Origin: RGIG4034 sp045628945
GTDB lineage: Bacteria; Bacillota; Clostridia; Lachnospirales; Lachnospiraceae
Direction: 5' to 3'
Assembly (NCBI GenBank): GCA_045628945.1
Contig: JAZQQG010000012.1
Location: forward strand, 39,859 to 103,858
Length of the DNA: 64,000 nucleotides
Both the position numbers and the translations under genes were made by a program. Position 1 is the stretch's first letter. Every line of letters starts with the position of its first letter. Positions 9,240 through 18,922 of the stretch are shown one piece after another. Below the pieces are notes generated by a model. That model was not told where the DNA came from. It ran no database searches and was given only the letters and a program-made list of their open reading frames with translations.

Positions 9240-12001
9240 TTCGCATTGACCTTCTCTAACATTTCTGCAAGTGTCTTCTTCATGCTATGGAAATCGAAGT
9301 TGTCATATCCGTTTTTCAGATCACGAATCATGCGATTGTATACGGCACCGTAATTGTGATCCAAAAGCATCGTAAGCATCTCCTCACACTTATTCAGATT
9401 CATGGAATCCAAGTAGTTCTTCAAGGTTTCGAGATCCATGGTGCTGATCTTCTCTTCCTCGCGGTTGTCCTCTTCCACGATTTCTTCTTCCTTGTCCACA
9501 AAAGCATTATGCTCGATCAGATAATTCTTAACGATTTCTAACATCTCTTCCAGTTTTCCGGCAAATTCCTCGTAATTCTCTTCAATAAATTTACGACGAT
9601 TCTCCTTACCGGCAAACTCTAACTGCTTAAAGCAATCGGAAACTTCCATCGCACCGATACTAGCAGAAGCGGACTTGATTCCATGCACATAGGTCGTGAA
9701 GAGCGACAAATCCTCACTGTCACGAAGTTCGGGCAAGAGGCTTAAGTTCTTCAAGCCCTCCTGATAATACGTATTCAGAATCGCTTCATAAGCCGCCTGA
9801 TTGAATCCGATATTCAGAAGTCCCTTCGAAGTATTCAGTCCGGGCTCTCCCTTAATAATCGCCTTGGTTGCCTGCTTAGCGGCATCCACCTCACGCTGTG
9901 CCTCGTTCGAAACCGCCTTAACCAACTTCGACGGTAAAAGATTATGCAGGATACGCTCCAGCGCTCTTACATTAATCGGACGCGGAAGTGCATCCGTAAA
10001 GCCCAACTGTACGAAACCGCTTAAGGCCATAGCATCATGGCTGTCAGACAGCAATACAATCGGCATTTTCAGGAATTTCTCCTCTCCAAGCGAGCGGATC
10101 TGTTCCATCAGATTCATGCCGGTTCCGCCGGGGATGGTCTGATCGATAAAAAGAATATCATAATCATTCTCTTTTACCTTCTTCAAACACTCATCCGCAG
10201 AGGTTGCAACCGACTGAATAATCTCATATTTCTCAAGAATTTTTGCCATCAGACGAAGGTTCATGGTATTGTCATCGGCAACCAGAATCCGGGCATCCGG
10301 CGAAACGAATTCCGCCTCTGCCTTCTTCATATAATCCTCCGCATTCCACTGATCATTCAGTACCTTAAGAAGCGTCGCGGGAAGTAACGGATTACGAAGA
10401 AGACGGAAGCCCTTCACATCATCCAGGGTATGATAGGACTCGCCGACAAAGTAAGTACTCTCACCTACACCAAAGGTCTGAAGAATCTTCGCCGTTGAAT
10501 CATAGCAGCTCATATCCATCAGAATCATAAAATACTGATTGTTCTGCAGTGCATTCGTCAACTGATGCAGCTCATTTACGAACTGAAGAGTTACCGGAAA
10601 TGCTGCCAGTTTCTGAATCCAGTACTGCTGCATGGAATCATTTTTTACCCAAATTAATACCTTACGGGTCTCTGTCGACTGAAGTTCATAGAGAGGACGG
10701 GGATCCACCACCTTACAAACAAAAGAAAATCTCGTGTCCATACCGATTCCTTCGATGGAATCTACGGTTAAATCTCCTCCCATCATACGAAGAATCTCAC
10801 GGCAAATGGACAATTTCAAGCCCATACCCTTCAAAGTAGAGCTCTGTCTGGAATCATAGATACCGTAGGACTTGAAGAGTAACTCCTTATCAATGTCGGA
10901 AAGGCCGAAACCGGTATCTGCAATACGACATTTTAACAGGACACGGTCCTCTTCCTGCATCTCACAATCCACGGAGAAAAGAATACGTCCTTCATAGGTG
11001 GAGTCTAAGGACATCATCAATACATTCTGAATAATTTTAATAATCTGACGGGAGTCTCCGTGCAGAACCTTAGGAACCTTCGGATCTATTCGAAGTTCAA
11101 ACTTCAGATTATTGTTCTTATTCACACGTCCTAAGAAGGTATCCGAGATTGCCTCCAACTGATCCTCAAAGGAGAAATCTCCTTCCTCCAGATGATAACC
11201 TCCGGTCTCCACACTGGAATAGTCCAATACATCATTGATAATGCTAAGCAGGATGTAGCTTGCATTCTGAATGGTATGAACCTCCGAAACGGTGGACTTG
11301 TCCTCATCCTCCTTAATCATTAACTCCGCAAGGGAAATAATGGTATTCAGAGGAATCTGAATCTCCTTGGATACACGGGTAAGAAAGGTTCTCTTGGAAT
11401 CGGAAGAATGCAATAGCTCATTCTTCTTGTTCTCAATCTCATCATGCTCCTTACGAAACAGCATTGCCTGGACTTCGATTACAATCACAAGCAATAGAGC
11501 GATAAACACAAAGGTACCCGCAAAAGTAATAAAATACGTCAGTTTGTCAATATGCGATACGGAAATCTCCGGTTTGGCCGAAATCCAAGCCAATACAAAA
11601 AGCATGACCATCACCGCAAAAAGCTGATAGATTACCACCTTTGAGATGTCAATAAAAATGCACAAGAGCGATAACGCCATGAAATACCACAGCATTCCTG
11701 CACGGGATAATCCGCCAAACCACAGAAAAATCGGACAAATTATCATAGCAAAGGCGAAAACAAACATATTCATGGCAATGTTATAAAACTTGCCAAGACG
11801 CAGATGGATGCATACCGCTATACAGAAAACCGAAAAAATAGCAACGGCAATCGAAACCTCTGCATCATGGAATACCAGAAATTCCAGTAATGCAGTCAGA
11901 GGTGCAACGAAGGCTGCAATCATAATGGTATGATGCATCAGCGAACGGCGAAGGTTATCTCCGGAATATTCGGATGTCAGTCGGGAACGGAGCTTATTCA
12001 T
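9236..12001 (-). CDS. Hybrid histidine kinase-like protein with degenerate kinase core, REC and HPt domains
   Basis: A 921-residue protein counted from the ATG at 11999-12001, chosen because AGGTGAG lies just before it and it overlaps the stop of the upstream kinase by 8 bases; a longer reading from 12031 has no ribosome site. Order: six or so membrane helices (20-180), dimerisation/kinase region (200-430), a degenerate receiver (about 440-540), a receiver with Asp in LFIDQTIPG, and an HPt domain with His in HGIKSASASIG. The dimerisation box reads SKEIQIPLN where active kinases have SHEIRTPLN, so the phosphorylated His is Lys. The ATPase N-box (NVLMMSLD) lacks its metal-binding Asn, although DTGFGL and GMGLKLSI remain. 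The receiver has Arg for the conserved Lys (LPRPI). It is probably a pseudokinase that relays phosphate through REC and HPt. Confidence 0.85.
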   Translation of the reverse strand: MNKLRSRLTSEYSGDNLRRSLMHHTIMIAAFVAPLTALLEFLVFHDAEVSIAVAIFSVFCIAVCIHLRLGKFYNIAMNMFVFAFAMIICPIFLWFGGLSRAGMLWYFMALSLLCIFIDISKVVIYQLFAVMVMLFVLAWISAKPEISVSHIDKLTYFITFAGTFVFIALLLVIVIEVQAMLFRKEHDEIENKKNELLHSSDSKRTFLTRVSKEIQIPLNTIISLAELMIKEDEDKSTVSEVHTIQNASYILLSIINDVLDYSSVETGGYHLEEGDFSFEDQLEAISDTFLGRVNKNNNLKFELRIDPKVPKVLHGDSRQIIKIIQNVLMMSLDSTYEGRILFSVDCEMQEEDRVLLKCRIADTGFGLSDIDKELLFKSYGIYDSRQSSTLKGMGLKLSICREILRMMGGDLTVDSIEGIGMDTRFSFVCKVVDPRPLYELQSTETRKVLIWVKNDSMQQYWIQKLAAFPVTLQFVNELHQLTNALQNNQYFMILMDMSCYDSTAKILQTFGVGESTYFVGESYHTLDDVKGFRLLRNPLLPATLLKVLNDQWNAEDYMKKAEAEFVSPDARILVADDNTMNLRLMAKILEKYEIIQSVATSADECLKKVKENDYDILFIDQTIPGGTGMNLMEQIRSLGEEKFLKMPIVLLSDSHDAMALSGFVQLGFTDALPRPINVRALERILHNLLPSKLVKAVSNEAQREVDAAKQATKAIIKGEPGLNTSKGLLNIGFNQAAYEAILNTYYQEGLKNLSLLPELRDSEDLSLFTTYVHGIKSASASIGAMEVSDCFKQLEFAGKENRRKFIEENYEEFAGKLEEMLEIVKNYLIEHNAFVDKEEEIVEEDNREEEKISTMDLETLKNYLDSMNLNKCEEMLTMLLDHNYGAVYNRMIRDLKNGYDNFDFHSMKKTLAEMLEKVNAN

Positions 12002-14114
12002 TCGTCTCACCTGCCTTTCCTTCGTATTCATTGCGATAGATAATCATCGTTTTCGGTAACAGTTTGAAAAGTACATTCTCCAGATGTTCAATTTCAATCG
12101 GCTTGGAAATATACTCATCAAAGCCGGCCTCTAAGAACATCTCTCTTGCACCGGTAACCGCATTGGCGGTCAGTGCAACCGCGGGAATTGTCTTGGTGCG
12201 ATGATTTTCAAAGGTTCGAATGGCCTTCAAGGTATCAATACCGTCCATTTCCGGCATCATGTAGTCTAAGAAGACAATATCAAAGGGCTCATGTCGTAGT
12301 ACATTCAGACATTCACGACCACTTGACACGGTAACCACATCACACTCGTAACGTTTCAGAATAGAGGATGCCATCTCTAAGTTAATCAGGTTATCATCCA
12401 CAATCAATACCTTAACATTGGGTAGAACAATATCTCCCGTATGCATAATCATACGAATGGCGAAATTGGACTCTCCGTTCAGAATCGCACCCACATTCAT
12501 GGAGTTCACCGGACGCGTCACAAAGGTAGTGGCAAGATCGTAGGATGCCGTATGATAGGAATCATTGATAACCACAAGCTTCTGCGGAACGATACGTTCC
12601 TGCTGTTCTCTGGTTAACTCATCCAGATGCTCTCTCGTCACAAAGATGTTACTGAACTTCGGCTCATATACATACTTTAAGAACTCCTCTGTATTCGATA
12701 CACAGGTGCACCGAATTCCGAAGTACAGGCAGATATTCTCAAAGGAACGGGTGAAGTCCTCATTCTTTTCATAAACCAACAACTGATACTTATCCGCACC
12801 TTCCACAGATACAATCGGTGCTTCCTCACTAATCTTCTGCAACATGGTAAAGAGAAAAGTCGATCCCTCTCCCGGCTTACTGTTGCAGGTAAAATTACCA
12901 CCCATTGCATGAATCAGTTTCTTACAATGAATCAGACCGAGCGCAACATTCTTTTGCTCGCATTCCTTGGTGTATTCACTGTCGTAGGGCTCATTCACAA
13001 GACGAACCAGCTCCTCATCCATACCGATACCGGTATCGGATACGGACGCACGGATTCGAATGGTGCAATCGTCCACCTTCTCATAATCAACGGTCAGTTC
13101 AATCAAACCGCTTGCAGTATACTTCACGGCGTTGGACAACACACTGGTTAAGACGCGCTTCAGTTTCTCACGATCCCCCTCCAAATGTTCCGGAATCCAG
13201 GGATTAATCGTCGTAATCAGTTCTACGTTCGTCTCCTGCAACTGCACGGAGAACATATTAATCAAATCATCCAAAAGAATACTTAAGTGGAACTTCTCTT
13301 CCACTACCGTAATTTCCTTATCCTGAAGTTTGGAGAAGTCAATCAGGTCACTGGTCATAGACAAAAGAGCATGACCGGCATTGGAAATCATGTAAGCATT
13401 CTTTTTTACCTCATCGTTCTCCTGCTGGGTGAGCAGAAGTTCACTGGTACCGATAATAGCCTGGAGAGGCGTACGAATATCATGGGATACATTTACCATA
13501 AACATATCCTTACTGAGGTCCTGCTCGGAAGCATCGATACGCTCCGCACTCGTCGTTTCCATCTCATGGGTCAGTACATAATTCCGGTAACGAATCACCA
13601 AGCCGACAAAAATCGAGCAGATAATTACCGCTACGGGAATTCGCACATAATTTTCCGTTGTCGGCCGTATAACTACTTCATCGGACAAAAAGAAAATGAC
13701 AATATACATGCATACGACATCCCACAGAACCGAAAACGCAACCACGATACGCCGCAAAGTTCCGTGGGTTACCAGGGTGCTGAATACCAGACACAACAGG
13801 AAATAGAGCGGAATACCGCTTACCAGATTGGCCTGAATCAATAGACAGGCCGGCACCGCCACCACCGTAACCAGAATGACAAAAAACGACTGTAACAACG
13901 GTTTCGACTCCATCTGGCGTAAAAAAGTAAGCAGCAGAATCATACCGAATACGCAAGTCAGATGAATCAGTTTCAGGGGAAGCTGCACATTAAAAATCAT
14001 ATCCATAATGAATTCAGCGCCGAAACCAATCAAACCCGCCAATACAGATATATCAAATACAACGGTAGTTACCGACTTCTCGAAATTGAGATAGGCACCA
14101 AATAAATTTTTCAT
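11994..14114 (-). CDS. Membrane hybrid histidine kinase with pseudo-receiver and receiver
   Basis: A 706-residue kinase. About six membrane helices (residues 20-175) without a clear outside domain, then the dimerisation box VSHDIRTPLQ with His211, ATPase N-box LSNAVKYT, G-box SDTGIGMD, a degenerate receiver (about 445-545) lacking phospho-acceptor Asp, and a full receiver (about 565-695) with IVDDN, phospho-Asp in FLDYMMPEMDG and Lys in ISKPI. It autophosphorylates on His and passes phosphate to its own receiver. It has no HPt domain, while the downstream pseudokinase does, so the two may work as one relay. AAGGAG precedes the ATG. It follows the REC-HD-GYP gene by 40 bases. Confidence 0.9.
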   Translation of the reverse strand: MKNLFGAYLNFEKSVTTVVFDISVLAGLIGFGAEFIMDMIFNVQLPLKLIHLTCVFGMILLLTFLRQMESKPLLQSFFVILVTVVAVPACLLIQANLVSGIPLYFLLCLVFSTLVTHGTLRRIVVAFSVLWDVVCMYIVIFFLSDEVVIRPTTENYVRIPVAVIICSIFVGLVIRYRNYVLTHEMETTSAERIDASEQDLSKDMFMVNVSHDIRTPLQAIIGTSELLLTQQENDEVKKNAYMISNAGHALLSMTSDLIDFSKLQDKEITVVEEKFHLSILLDDLINMFSVQLQETNVELITTINPWIPEHLEGDREKLKRVLTSVLSNAVKYTASGLIELTVDYEKVDDCTIRIRASVSDTGIGMDEELVRLVNEPYDSEYTKECEQKNVALGLIHCKKLIHAMGGNFTCNSKPGEGSTFLFTMLQKISEEAPIVSVEGADKYQLLVYEKNEDFTRSFENICLYFGIRCTCVSNTEEFLKYVYEPKFSNIFVTREHLDELTREQQERIVPQKLVVINDSYHTASYDLATTFVTRPVNSMNVGAILNGESNFAIRMIMHTGDIVLPNVKVLIVDDNLINLEMASSILKRYECDVVTVSSGRECLNVLRHEPFDIVFLDYMMPEMDGIDTLKAIRTFENHRTKTIPAVALTANAVTGAREMFLEAGFDEYISKPIEIEHLENVLFKLLPKTMIIYRNEYEGKAGETNE

Positions 14115-14154
14115 AAAGACTCCTTTCTAAATAACGCAGAGACAAGACTCCTCG

Positions 14155-15213
14155 TTATTTAGCCATATAGGCCTTATCAATCTCGGGTGCAGCCTTAACA
14201 AACAAATCAACTAAGGAAGGATCAAAGAAGGTTCCCTTCATGGTACTGATACGAACCATGGCTTCCTGATGCGTGTAAGGACGCATCTGAATAACCTTGG
14301 TACGGAAATTATCATAGATATTGGCAATCGCCAAAACACGTGCTTCAAAAGGAATCTTCTCACGGCTTAAACGGTCCGGATAACCGGTACCGTCCCACTT
14401 CTCATGATGGGAGCGTGCCATATTAAATGCAAACTTAAAGAAGGCATTGTTCGTCTGGTTATTGACAATCTTCACCATCGCTTCGGCGCCATACAAGGTA
14501 TGCATCTTAATGGCATCCGGCTCTTCTAACGGAATGCAGGGCGTTGCAAGAATCGAATCCTTAATACTTAATTTACCGACGTCATGAATCTTGGCCGCAT
14601 AGTTCATCAGCGCAAGCTCATCCGCGTTCAATTCGTACTTCTTACTCCGAATAATCTCGGCGGTAAAGGCCTCCATAATCTTTTCAATACGCTTCGCATG
14701 CTCACTCATCTGAACATCGCGTCGACCCATAACCTCCACAAAGCTCTCCACCAGACCGTACTGGAGCTGGATAAACTTCTGATCCTTGCTCTGTACCGCT
14801 CCGGAAAGGCTTTCCGTATACTCTTTTAACTGGCGATTCTGCTCCACAAGCTGAATCTGTAACTCCACACGCTTACGAAGCATTAATGAAGTATAGGGCT
14901 TCTTAATATAGTCGATACAACCTAAGTTATAGCTCTCAAGCTCCGTTGTATCATCATCCTGCGCCGTTAAAAAGACAATGGGAATATCCACCAGTTTCTT
15001 GATATTCTTCATTTCGGAGATTACCTGAAAGCCGTTCATATTCGGCATATCCACGTCCAGTAAAACCAGATCGGGCGGCTCCGGCATATCCTTCAGACAT
15101 TCCAGAGCGGAGATCCCGCTGGATACGGGAATGACTTCGTATATATCCTCCAATGTTTTCTTGGCCATGATGAGATTGGCCATGTTATCATCCACAACCA
15201 TTACCTTATTCAT
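14155..15213 (-). CDS. Response regulator with HD-GYP output domain
   Basis: A 352-residue protein: an N-terminal receiver (1-120) with VVDDN and phospho-Asp in LLDVDMPNMNG, Lys in YIKKPYT, a coiled linker (125-165) and an HD-GYP domain with KIHDVGKLSI and HHEKWDGTGYP. HD-GYP proteins hydrolyse cyclic-di-GMP, so phosphorylation probably controls second-messenger breakdown. The start is the ATG at 15211-15213, because AGGGAGGG lies 8 bases upstream; the longer reading overlaps the preceding gene. It lies directly before two hybrid kinases in the same run, which makes it their likely target. Confidence 0.92.
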   Translation of the reverse strand: MNKVMVVDDNMANLIMAKKTLEDIYEVIPVSSGISALECLKDMPEPPDLVLLDVDMPNMNGFQVISEMKNIKKLVDIPIVFLTAQDDDTTELESYNLGCIDYIKKPYTSLMLRKRVELQIQLVEQNRQLKEYTESLSGAVQSKDQKFIQLQYGLVESFVEVMGRRDVQMSEHAKRIEKIMEAFTAEIIRSKKYELNADELALMNYAAKIHDVGKLSIKDSILATPCIPLEEPDAIKMHTLYGAEAMVKIVNNQTNNAFFKFAFNMARSHHEKWDGTGYPDRLSREKIPFEARVLAIANIYDNFRTKVIQMRPYTHQEAMVRISTMKGTFFDPSLVDLFVKAAPEIDKAYMAK

Positions 15214-15218
15214 GAAAG

Positions 15219-16424
15219 TTATCCCTCCCTTTTCAACAATTTCTTCATTGCTTCGTTCAGTCCGTCCACGGTAAGCGGATACATGGGAAGCAGCTCTTTT
15301 ACTGCAGTCTCCGCCTCTCTCCAGGGTGCGTGTCCGATTGCCATTTTCGGATTCATCCAAACGATGCTCTTATAATTCTTCTTCATAAGCTGTAACCATT
15401 CCATTCCGGACAAACCACCGTTCGGTCCACGATAGTTGCCGTCCTTGGAATAGAGCTCCTCCGGTGCCATCGCCGCATCCCCGACAATTAACACCTTGTA
15501 ATTCTTATCCACATTTCGGAACATCCACTCCGTCTCAATCCAGTCGCCGTTTTCACATTCCGGTGTCCTGTAGACATGGGAATAGATGCAGTTGTGAAAA
15601 TAGTACGTCTTTACTTCCTTGTAATGATTCGAACGGGAAACCGACTGAAACAATCCATTCATAAGATTCGCATAGGGAATCATGGTTCCGCCGGAATCCA
15701 TCAGCAAGAGCAGCTTCACGGAGTTCTTACGGGGGCGTTCCATCTCAATTCTAAGATACCCACCGTTATCGCAGGTGGAACGAATCGTTCCCGGAATATC
15801 CAGCTCCGACTTCGGAATATCCAGCTTCGTCGAGAATTCACGAAGTTTTCGAAGAGCCTGCATAAACTGACGGTTGTCGATAATTCGGTCATTTCGGAAA
15901 TCCTTGAATTTCCGATCCCCGATTACGGCAAATGCGGATTGATATCCCGTGGAGCCTCCGACACGAATACCGCCGATATTTCCGCCGGTATTTCCAAAGG
16001 ACGTCTTTCCCATGGTTCCGATCCAATAGCTACCGCCGTTATGCTCACTGTCCTGGTCCTTTGCACGCTGTTTAAACTTCGTTTCCACATCTTCCTTATC
16101 GATCTGGACGCTCTCCATCTGCGAAAGCTTCGCCTTGTCCGACTCATGAAAAAGATCATTCATATCATCTTTTTTCAGCCATTCCAGCATTCGCTTTCCG
16201 ATGATATCATCCGTGAAAATCCCGCGAAATTCTTCATCAAAGGCAAGATCGAACTTATCGTAGTCCGTTTCTTTCTTGACAAGGATGGTACGGGCAAGAT
16301 GATAGAAATCATCCAGGTTCGAGAAAGCAAGTCCCTTATCCAGTGCTTCCTGGAAGGTTAACCACTCTCCGAGCGAAATATTCAAGCCTTTATCCTTACA
16401 GGTTTGAAAAAAATGAGTAAACAA
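15219..16424 (-). CDS. VWA-domain protein, CoxE-like, partner of MoxR ATPase
   Basis: A 401-residue cytosolic protein. The N-terminal 200 residues are a helical, charged region; the C-terminal half is a von Willebrand A fold with LLLLMDSGGTM near residue 240. The metal site would normally read DxSxS; here it is DSGGT, so metal binding may be altered. MoxR/VWA pairs act as AAA-driven metal-insertion or protein-remodelling machines. The start is a TTG at 16422-16424 with TAGGAGG six bases upstream, inside which lies the stop of the MoxR gene. The two genes are in the same frame, so reading through that TAG would fuse them. The client is unknown. Confidence 0.82.
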   Translation of the reverse strand: MFTHFFQTCKDKGLNISLGEWLTFQEALDKGLAFSNLDDFYHLARTILVKKETDYDKFDLAFDEEFRGIFTDDIIGKRMLEWLKKDDMNDLFHESDKAKLSQMESVQIDKEDVETKFKQRAKDQDSEHNGGSYWIGTMGKTSFGNTGGNIGGIRVGGSTGYQSAFAVIGDRKFKDFRNDRIIDNRQFMQALRKLREFSTKLDIPKSELDIPGTIRSTCDNGGYLRIEMERPRKNSVKLLLLMDSGGTMIPYANLMNGLFQSVSRSNHYKEVKTYYFHNCIYSHVYRTPECENGDWIETEWMFRNVDKNYKVLIVGDAAMAPEELYSKDGNYRGPNGGLSGMEWLQLMKKNYKSIVWMNPKMAIGHAPWREAETAVKELLPMYPLTVDGLNEAMKKLLKREG

Positions 16425-16433
16425 TACTGCCTC

Positions 16434-17246
16434 CTAGAGAAGACTCTTCTTCACTTCCTGAAGATCTTCATCCTTCTTCACGATGACCCCGACAAAGGGA
16501 AGTTCTGCGGCAATCTTCTCGGTGGGAATCCCACCCTTTTGCAGGGCACGAATCCAGTCGATCAGTTCCGACGTAGAAGGCTTCTTCCGCACATTTCGCA
16601 TATCACGAATTCGATAAAAGGCTTTCATCGCTTCCTGTAACAGATTCTCTTCGACATCCGGGAAATGCGCCTTCACGATTTCTTCCATCAACGCCTGATC
16701 CGGGAATTCGATGTAATGGAAAATACAACGACGAAGGAAGGCATCCGGCAGTTCCTTCTCCGCATTGGAAGTAATAATCACAATGGGACGGTGCTTCGCC
16801 TTTACCGTCTCTTTCGTCTCCGGAATATAGAATTCCATCTGATCCAGTTCCCACAAAAGGTCATTGGGGAACTCAATGTCGGCCTTGTCAATCTCATCAA
16901 TCAAAAGAATAACCTGCTCTTCTTCGGAGAATGCTTCTCCCAGCTTACCAAGCTTAATATACTGAGCAATGTTATCCACGCCGTTTTCATGGAACTGGCT
17001 GTCATAGAGACGCTGAATGGTATCGTAGAGATAGAGGCCGTCCTGCGCTTTCGTCGTAGATTTAATGTTCCAAATAATTAATTTTTTTCCTAAGGAGGCG
17101 GCAATGGCCTTGGCAAGCATGGTCTTACCGGTTCCGGGTTCGCCCTTAATGAGAAGCGGTTTCTCAAGCTGCATTGCGATATTTACACTGGCAATCAGGT
17201 TCGGGCTTGCAATATATTCCTGCGTAGATGCAAAGGATTCACTCAT
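16434..17246 (-). CDS. MoxR-type AAA+ ATPase
   Basis: A 270-residue AAA+ protein. Seen: Walker A GEPGTGKT (residues 35-42), Walker B ILLIDEIDKAD near residue 120, sensor-1 ITSNAEKELPDAFLRR near residue 155 with the Arg finger pair. It works with a VWA protein (the next gene) to remodel or mature a client complex in the cytosol. It starts three bases after the gpsA stop, so it belongs to the der-plsY-gpsA run. The stop TAG is part of the ribosome site of the VWA gene. Confidence 0.9.
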   Translation of the reverse strand: MSESFASTQEYIASPNLIASVNIAMQLEKPLLIKGEPGTGKTMLAKAIAASLGKKLIIWNIKSTTKAQDGLYLYDTIQRLYDSQFHENGVDNIAQYIKLGKLGEAFSEEEQVILLIDEIDKADIEFPNDLLWELDQMEFYIPETKETVKAKHRPIVIITSNAEKELPDAFLRRCIFHYIEFPDQALMEEIVKAHFPDVEENLLQEAMKAFYRIRDMRNVRKKPSTSELIDWIRALQKGGIPTEKIAAELPFVGVIVKKDEDLQEVKKSLL

Positions 17247-17249
17247 AGT

Positions 17250-18263
17250 TTAAGCCTCCCAAGGGATATCACCGTTTTCAATCTTCTTATCACGAAGCAT
17301 AAGATCCTTTACGGCGGTTGCGGCAGATTTATCGTGGAACAGCACCTCGTTTACCTGCTCGATAATCGGAAGCGAAATCTTGTATTTTTGACCCAGAGCA
17401 TAGGCTGCTTTGGCGGAATATACTCCTTCCACCACCATCTGAACCTCGTCCATGGCTTCCTGCATGGTCTTACCCTGGCCGATCAAAATACCGGCACGAC
17501 GGTTACGGGAATGCATGGGGGCACAGGTAACAATCAGATCACCGATACCGGAAAGACCGCAGAAGGTCTCGAACTTACCGCCCATTGCCATACCAAGTCT
17601 TGCAATCTCCGTAATGCCTCGGGTAATCAGGGCAGCTTTGGTATTATCTCCATACCCCAGACCGTCGGCCACACCGGCTGCCAGTGCCACAACATTCTTT
17701 AAAGCCGCACCAAGCTCAATTCCGAGAAGATCGGGACTGATGTAAACGCGGAACACGTCGCTCATAAATACATCCTGTAAGAACTCTGCATCCTTCTTTG
17801 CCTTGGCACCGACTACGATTGTGGTGGGAATACCGCGACCAACCTCTTCTGCATGGGAAGGACCGGACAATACCGCTACGGTTGCTCCGGGAATCTCATC
17901 CTCAATGACGTCACTCATGACCATTAACGTCGACTCCTCAATTCCCTTGGCCACATTTACGATAATCTGGCCTTTCTTATAGAATTCCTTCATCTGATGC
18001 GAGGTGGAACGAATGAACACGGAAGGAACCGCCAAAACAAGAACTTCCTTGTCCTCCATGGTCTTTTGTAAATCCTTGGAAAAAAGAATCTCCTCGCTAA
18101 GCTTCACGCCCGGAAGCTTCGAAGCATGCTCATGCTCCCGGTTTAACATATCGATCTCGTCCGCAAGAGCCGACCAAACCGTTACTTTATGTCCGTTGTT
18201 ATTCAGAAGTACACTTAAGGCAATGCCCCAGCTTCCTGCTCCGATTACGCCAATATTCGCCAT
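17250..18263 (-). CDS. gpsA: NAD(P)-dependent glycerol-3-phosphate dehydrogenase
   Basis: A 337-residue enzyme that reduces dihydroxyacetone phosphate to sn-glycerol-3-phosphate, the backbone for phospholipids. Seen: the nucleotide-binding loop GAGSWG (residues 8-13), AVPS near residue 79, NVAKGIE near residue 104, VLSGPSHAEEV near residue 135 and catalytic Lys in GAALKNVVALAAG near residue 185. The full family length is present. It overlaps plsY by one base (TAATG) and supplies the substrate of PlsY, so the coupling is functional. Confidence 0.97.
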   Translation of the reverse strand: MANIGVIGAGSWGIALSVLLNNNGHKVTVWSALADEIDMLNREHEHASKLPGVKLSEEILFSKDLQKTMEDKEVLVLAVPSVFIRSTSHQMKEFYKKGQIIVNVAKGIEESTLMVMSDVIEDEIPGATVAVLSGPSHAEEVGRGIPTTIVVGAKAKKDAEFLQDVFMSDVFRVYISPDLLGIELGAALKNVVALAAGVADGLGYGDNTKAALITRGITEIARLGMAMGGKFETFCGLSGIGDLIVTCAPMHSRNRRAGILIGQGKTMQEAMDEVQMVVEGVYSAKAAYALGQKYKISLPIIEQVNEVLFHDKSAATAVKDLMLRDKKIENGDIPWEA

Positions 18264-18922
18264 TAGATATTGACCTCCTTTTGTTTTTTCTTAAAAAGAT
18301 AAGTCTTCTTCTCATTCCCGTGAATGAGTCGCTTAATATTCTCACGATGTCGGAAGAACGCCATGGCCGCCAGGAATAGAGCCACGCCGTACAGTTCCAG
18401 TAATTCGGGCTGTGTCATTCCGAAGAAGCCAAGCTGTCCCATCGTAATAAGCTGAATCATAAAACCGGTATAGATTAACAGAGAACCCAGGGATACATAG
18501 TGGGTCAGGAAGAATGCACCGAAGAACATCACCATACCGACCGGAATGAACCAGGGATTAAAGCTTAAGATTAAGCCTGCGGTGGCTGCGATTCCTTTTC
18601 CACCCTTGAATCCCATATAGAACGGGAAATTGTGTCCAAGGATTGCACCGGCGGCGGTCCAGATTTTGACATTCATCACGGGCCCCATTCCGGTTCTTCC
18701 GAACGCAAAATACGTAACTACGATCGCCAGGATACATTTCAGAACATCTCCGGCAAAAACAATCAGGCCGGCCTTGGTTCCCAACACACGAAGAGTGTTC
18801 GTCGTGCCGGCATTACCGCTTCCGTGCTCACGAATATCGATGCCATGCATTTTTCCGTAGATAAATGCGGTCTGAAAAAGACCAAATACATAACCAATCA
18901 GAATTGAATACAAACGAAACAT
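18263..18922 (-). CDS. plsY: Glycerol-3-phosphate acyltransferase PlsY
   Basis: A 219-residue membrane enzyme that transfers acyl groups from acyl-phosphate to glycerol-3-phosphate, giving lysophosphatidic acid. Seen: five hydrophobic segments, the GSGNAGTTNTLR motif near residue 36, and the glycine-rich FKGGKGIA motif near residue 105. A basic C-terminal tail ends the protein. It starts one base inside the der stop and runs into gpsA in the same way. Confidence 0.96.
   Translation of the reverse strand: MFRLYSILIGYVFGLFQTAFIYGKMHGIDIREHGSGNAGTTNTLRVLGTKAGLIVFAGDVLKCILAIVVTYFAFGRTGMGPVMNVKIWTAAGAILGHNFPFYMGFKGGKGIAATAGLILSFNPWFIPVGMVMFFGAFFLTHYVSLGSLLIYTGFMIQLITMGQLGFFGMTQPELLELYGVALFLAAMAFFRHRENIKRLIHGNEKKTYLFKKKQKEVNI

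Noticed and set aside
12001..12031. Longer start for the pseudokinase at 12031
   Set aside because: No ribosome site precedes it, while AGGTGAG lies before the ATG at 12001.
15214..15360. Longer N-terminus for the REC-HD-GYP protein
   Set aside because: It would overlap the VWA gene by 142 bases and lacks a ribosome site; the receiver begins right at the later ATG.
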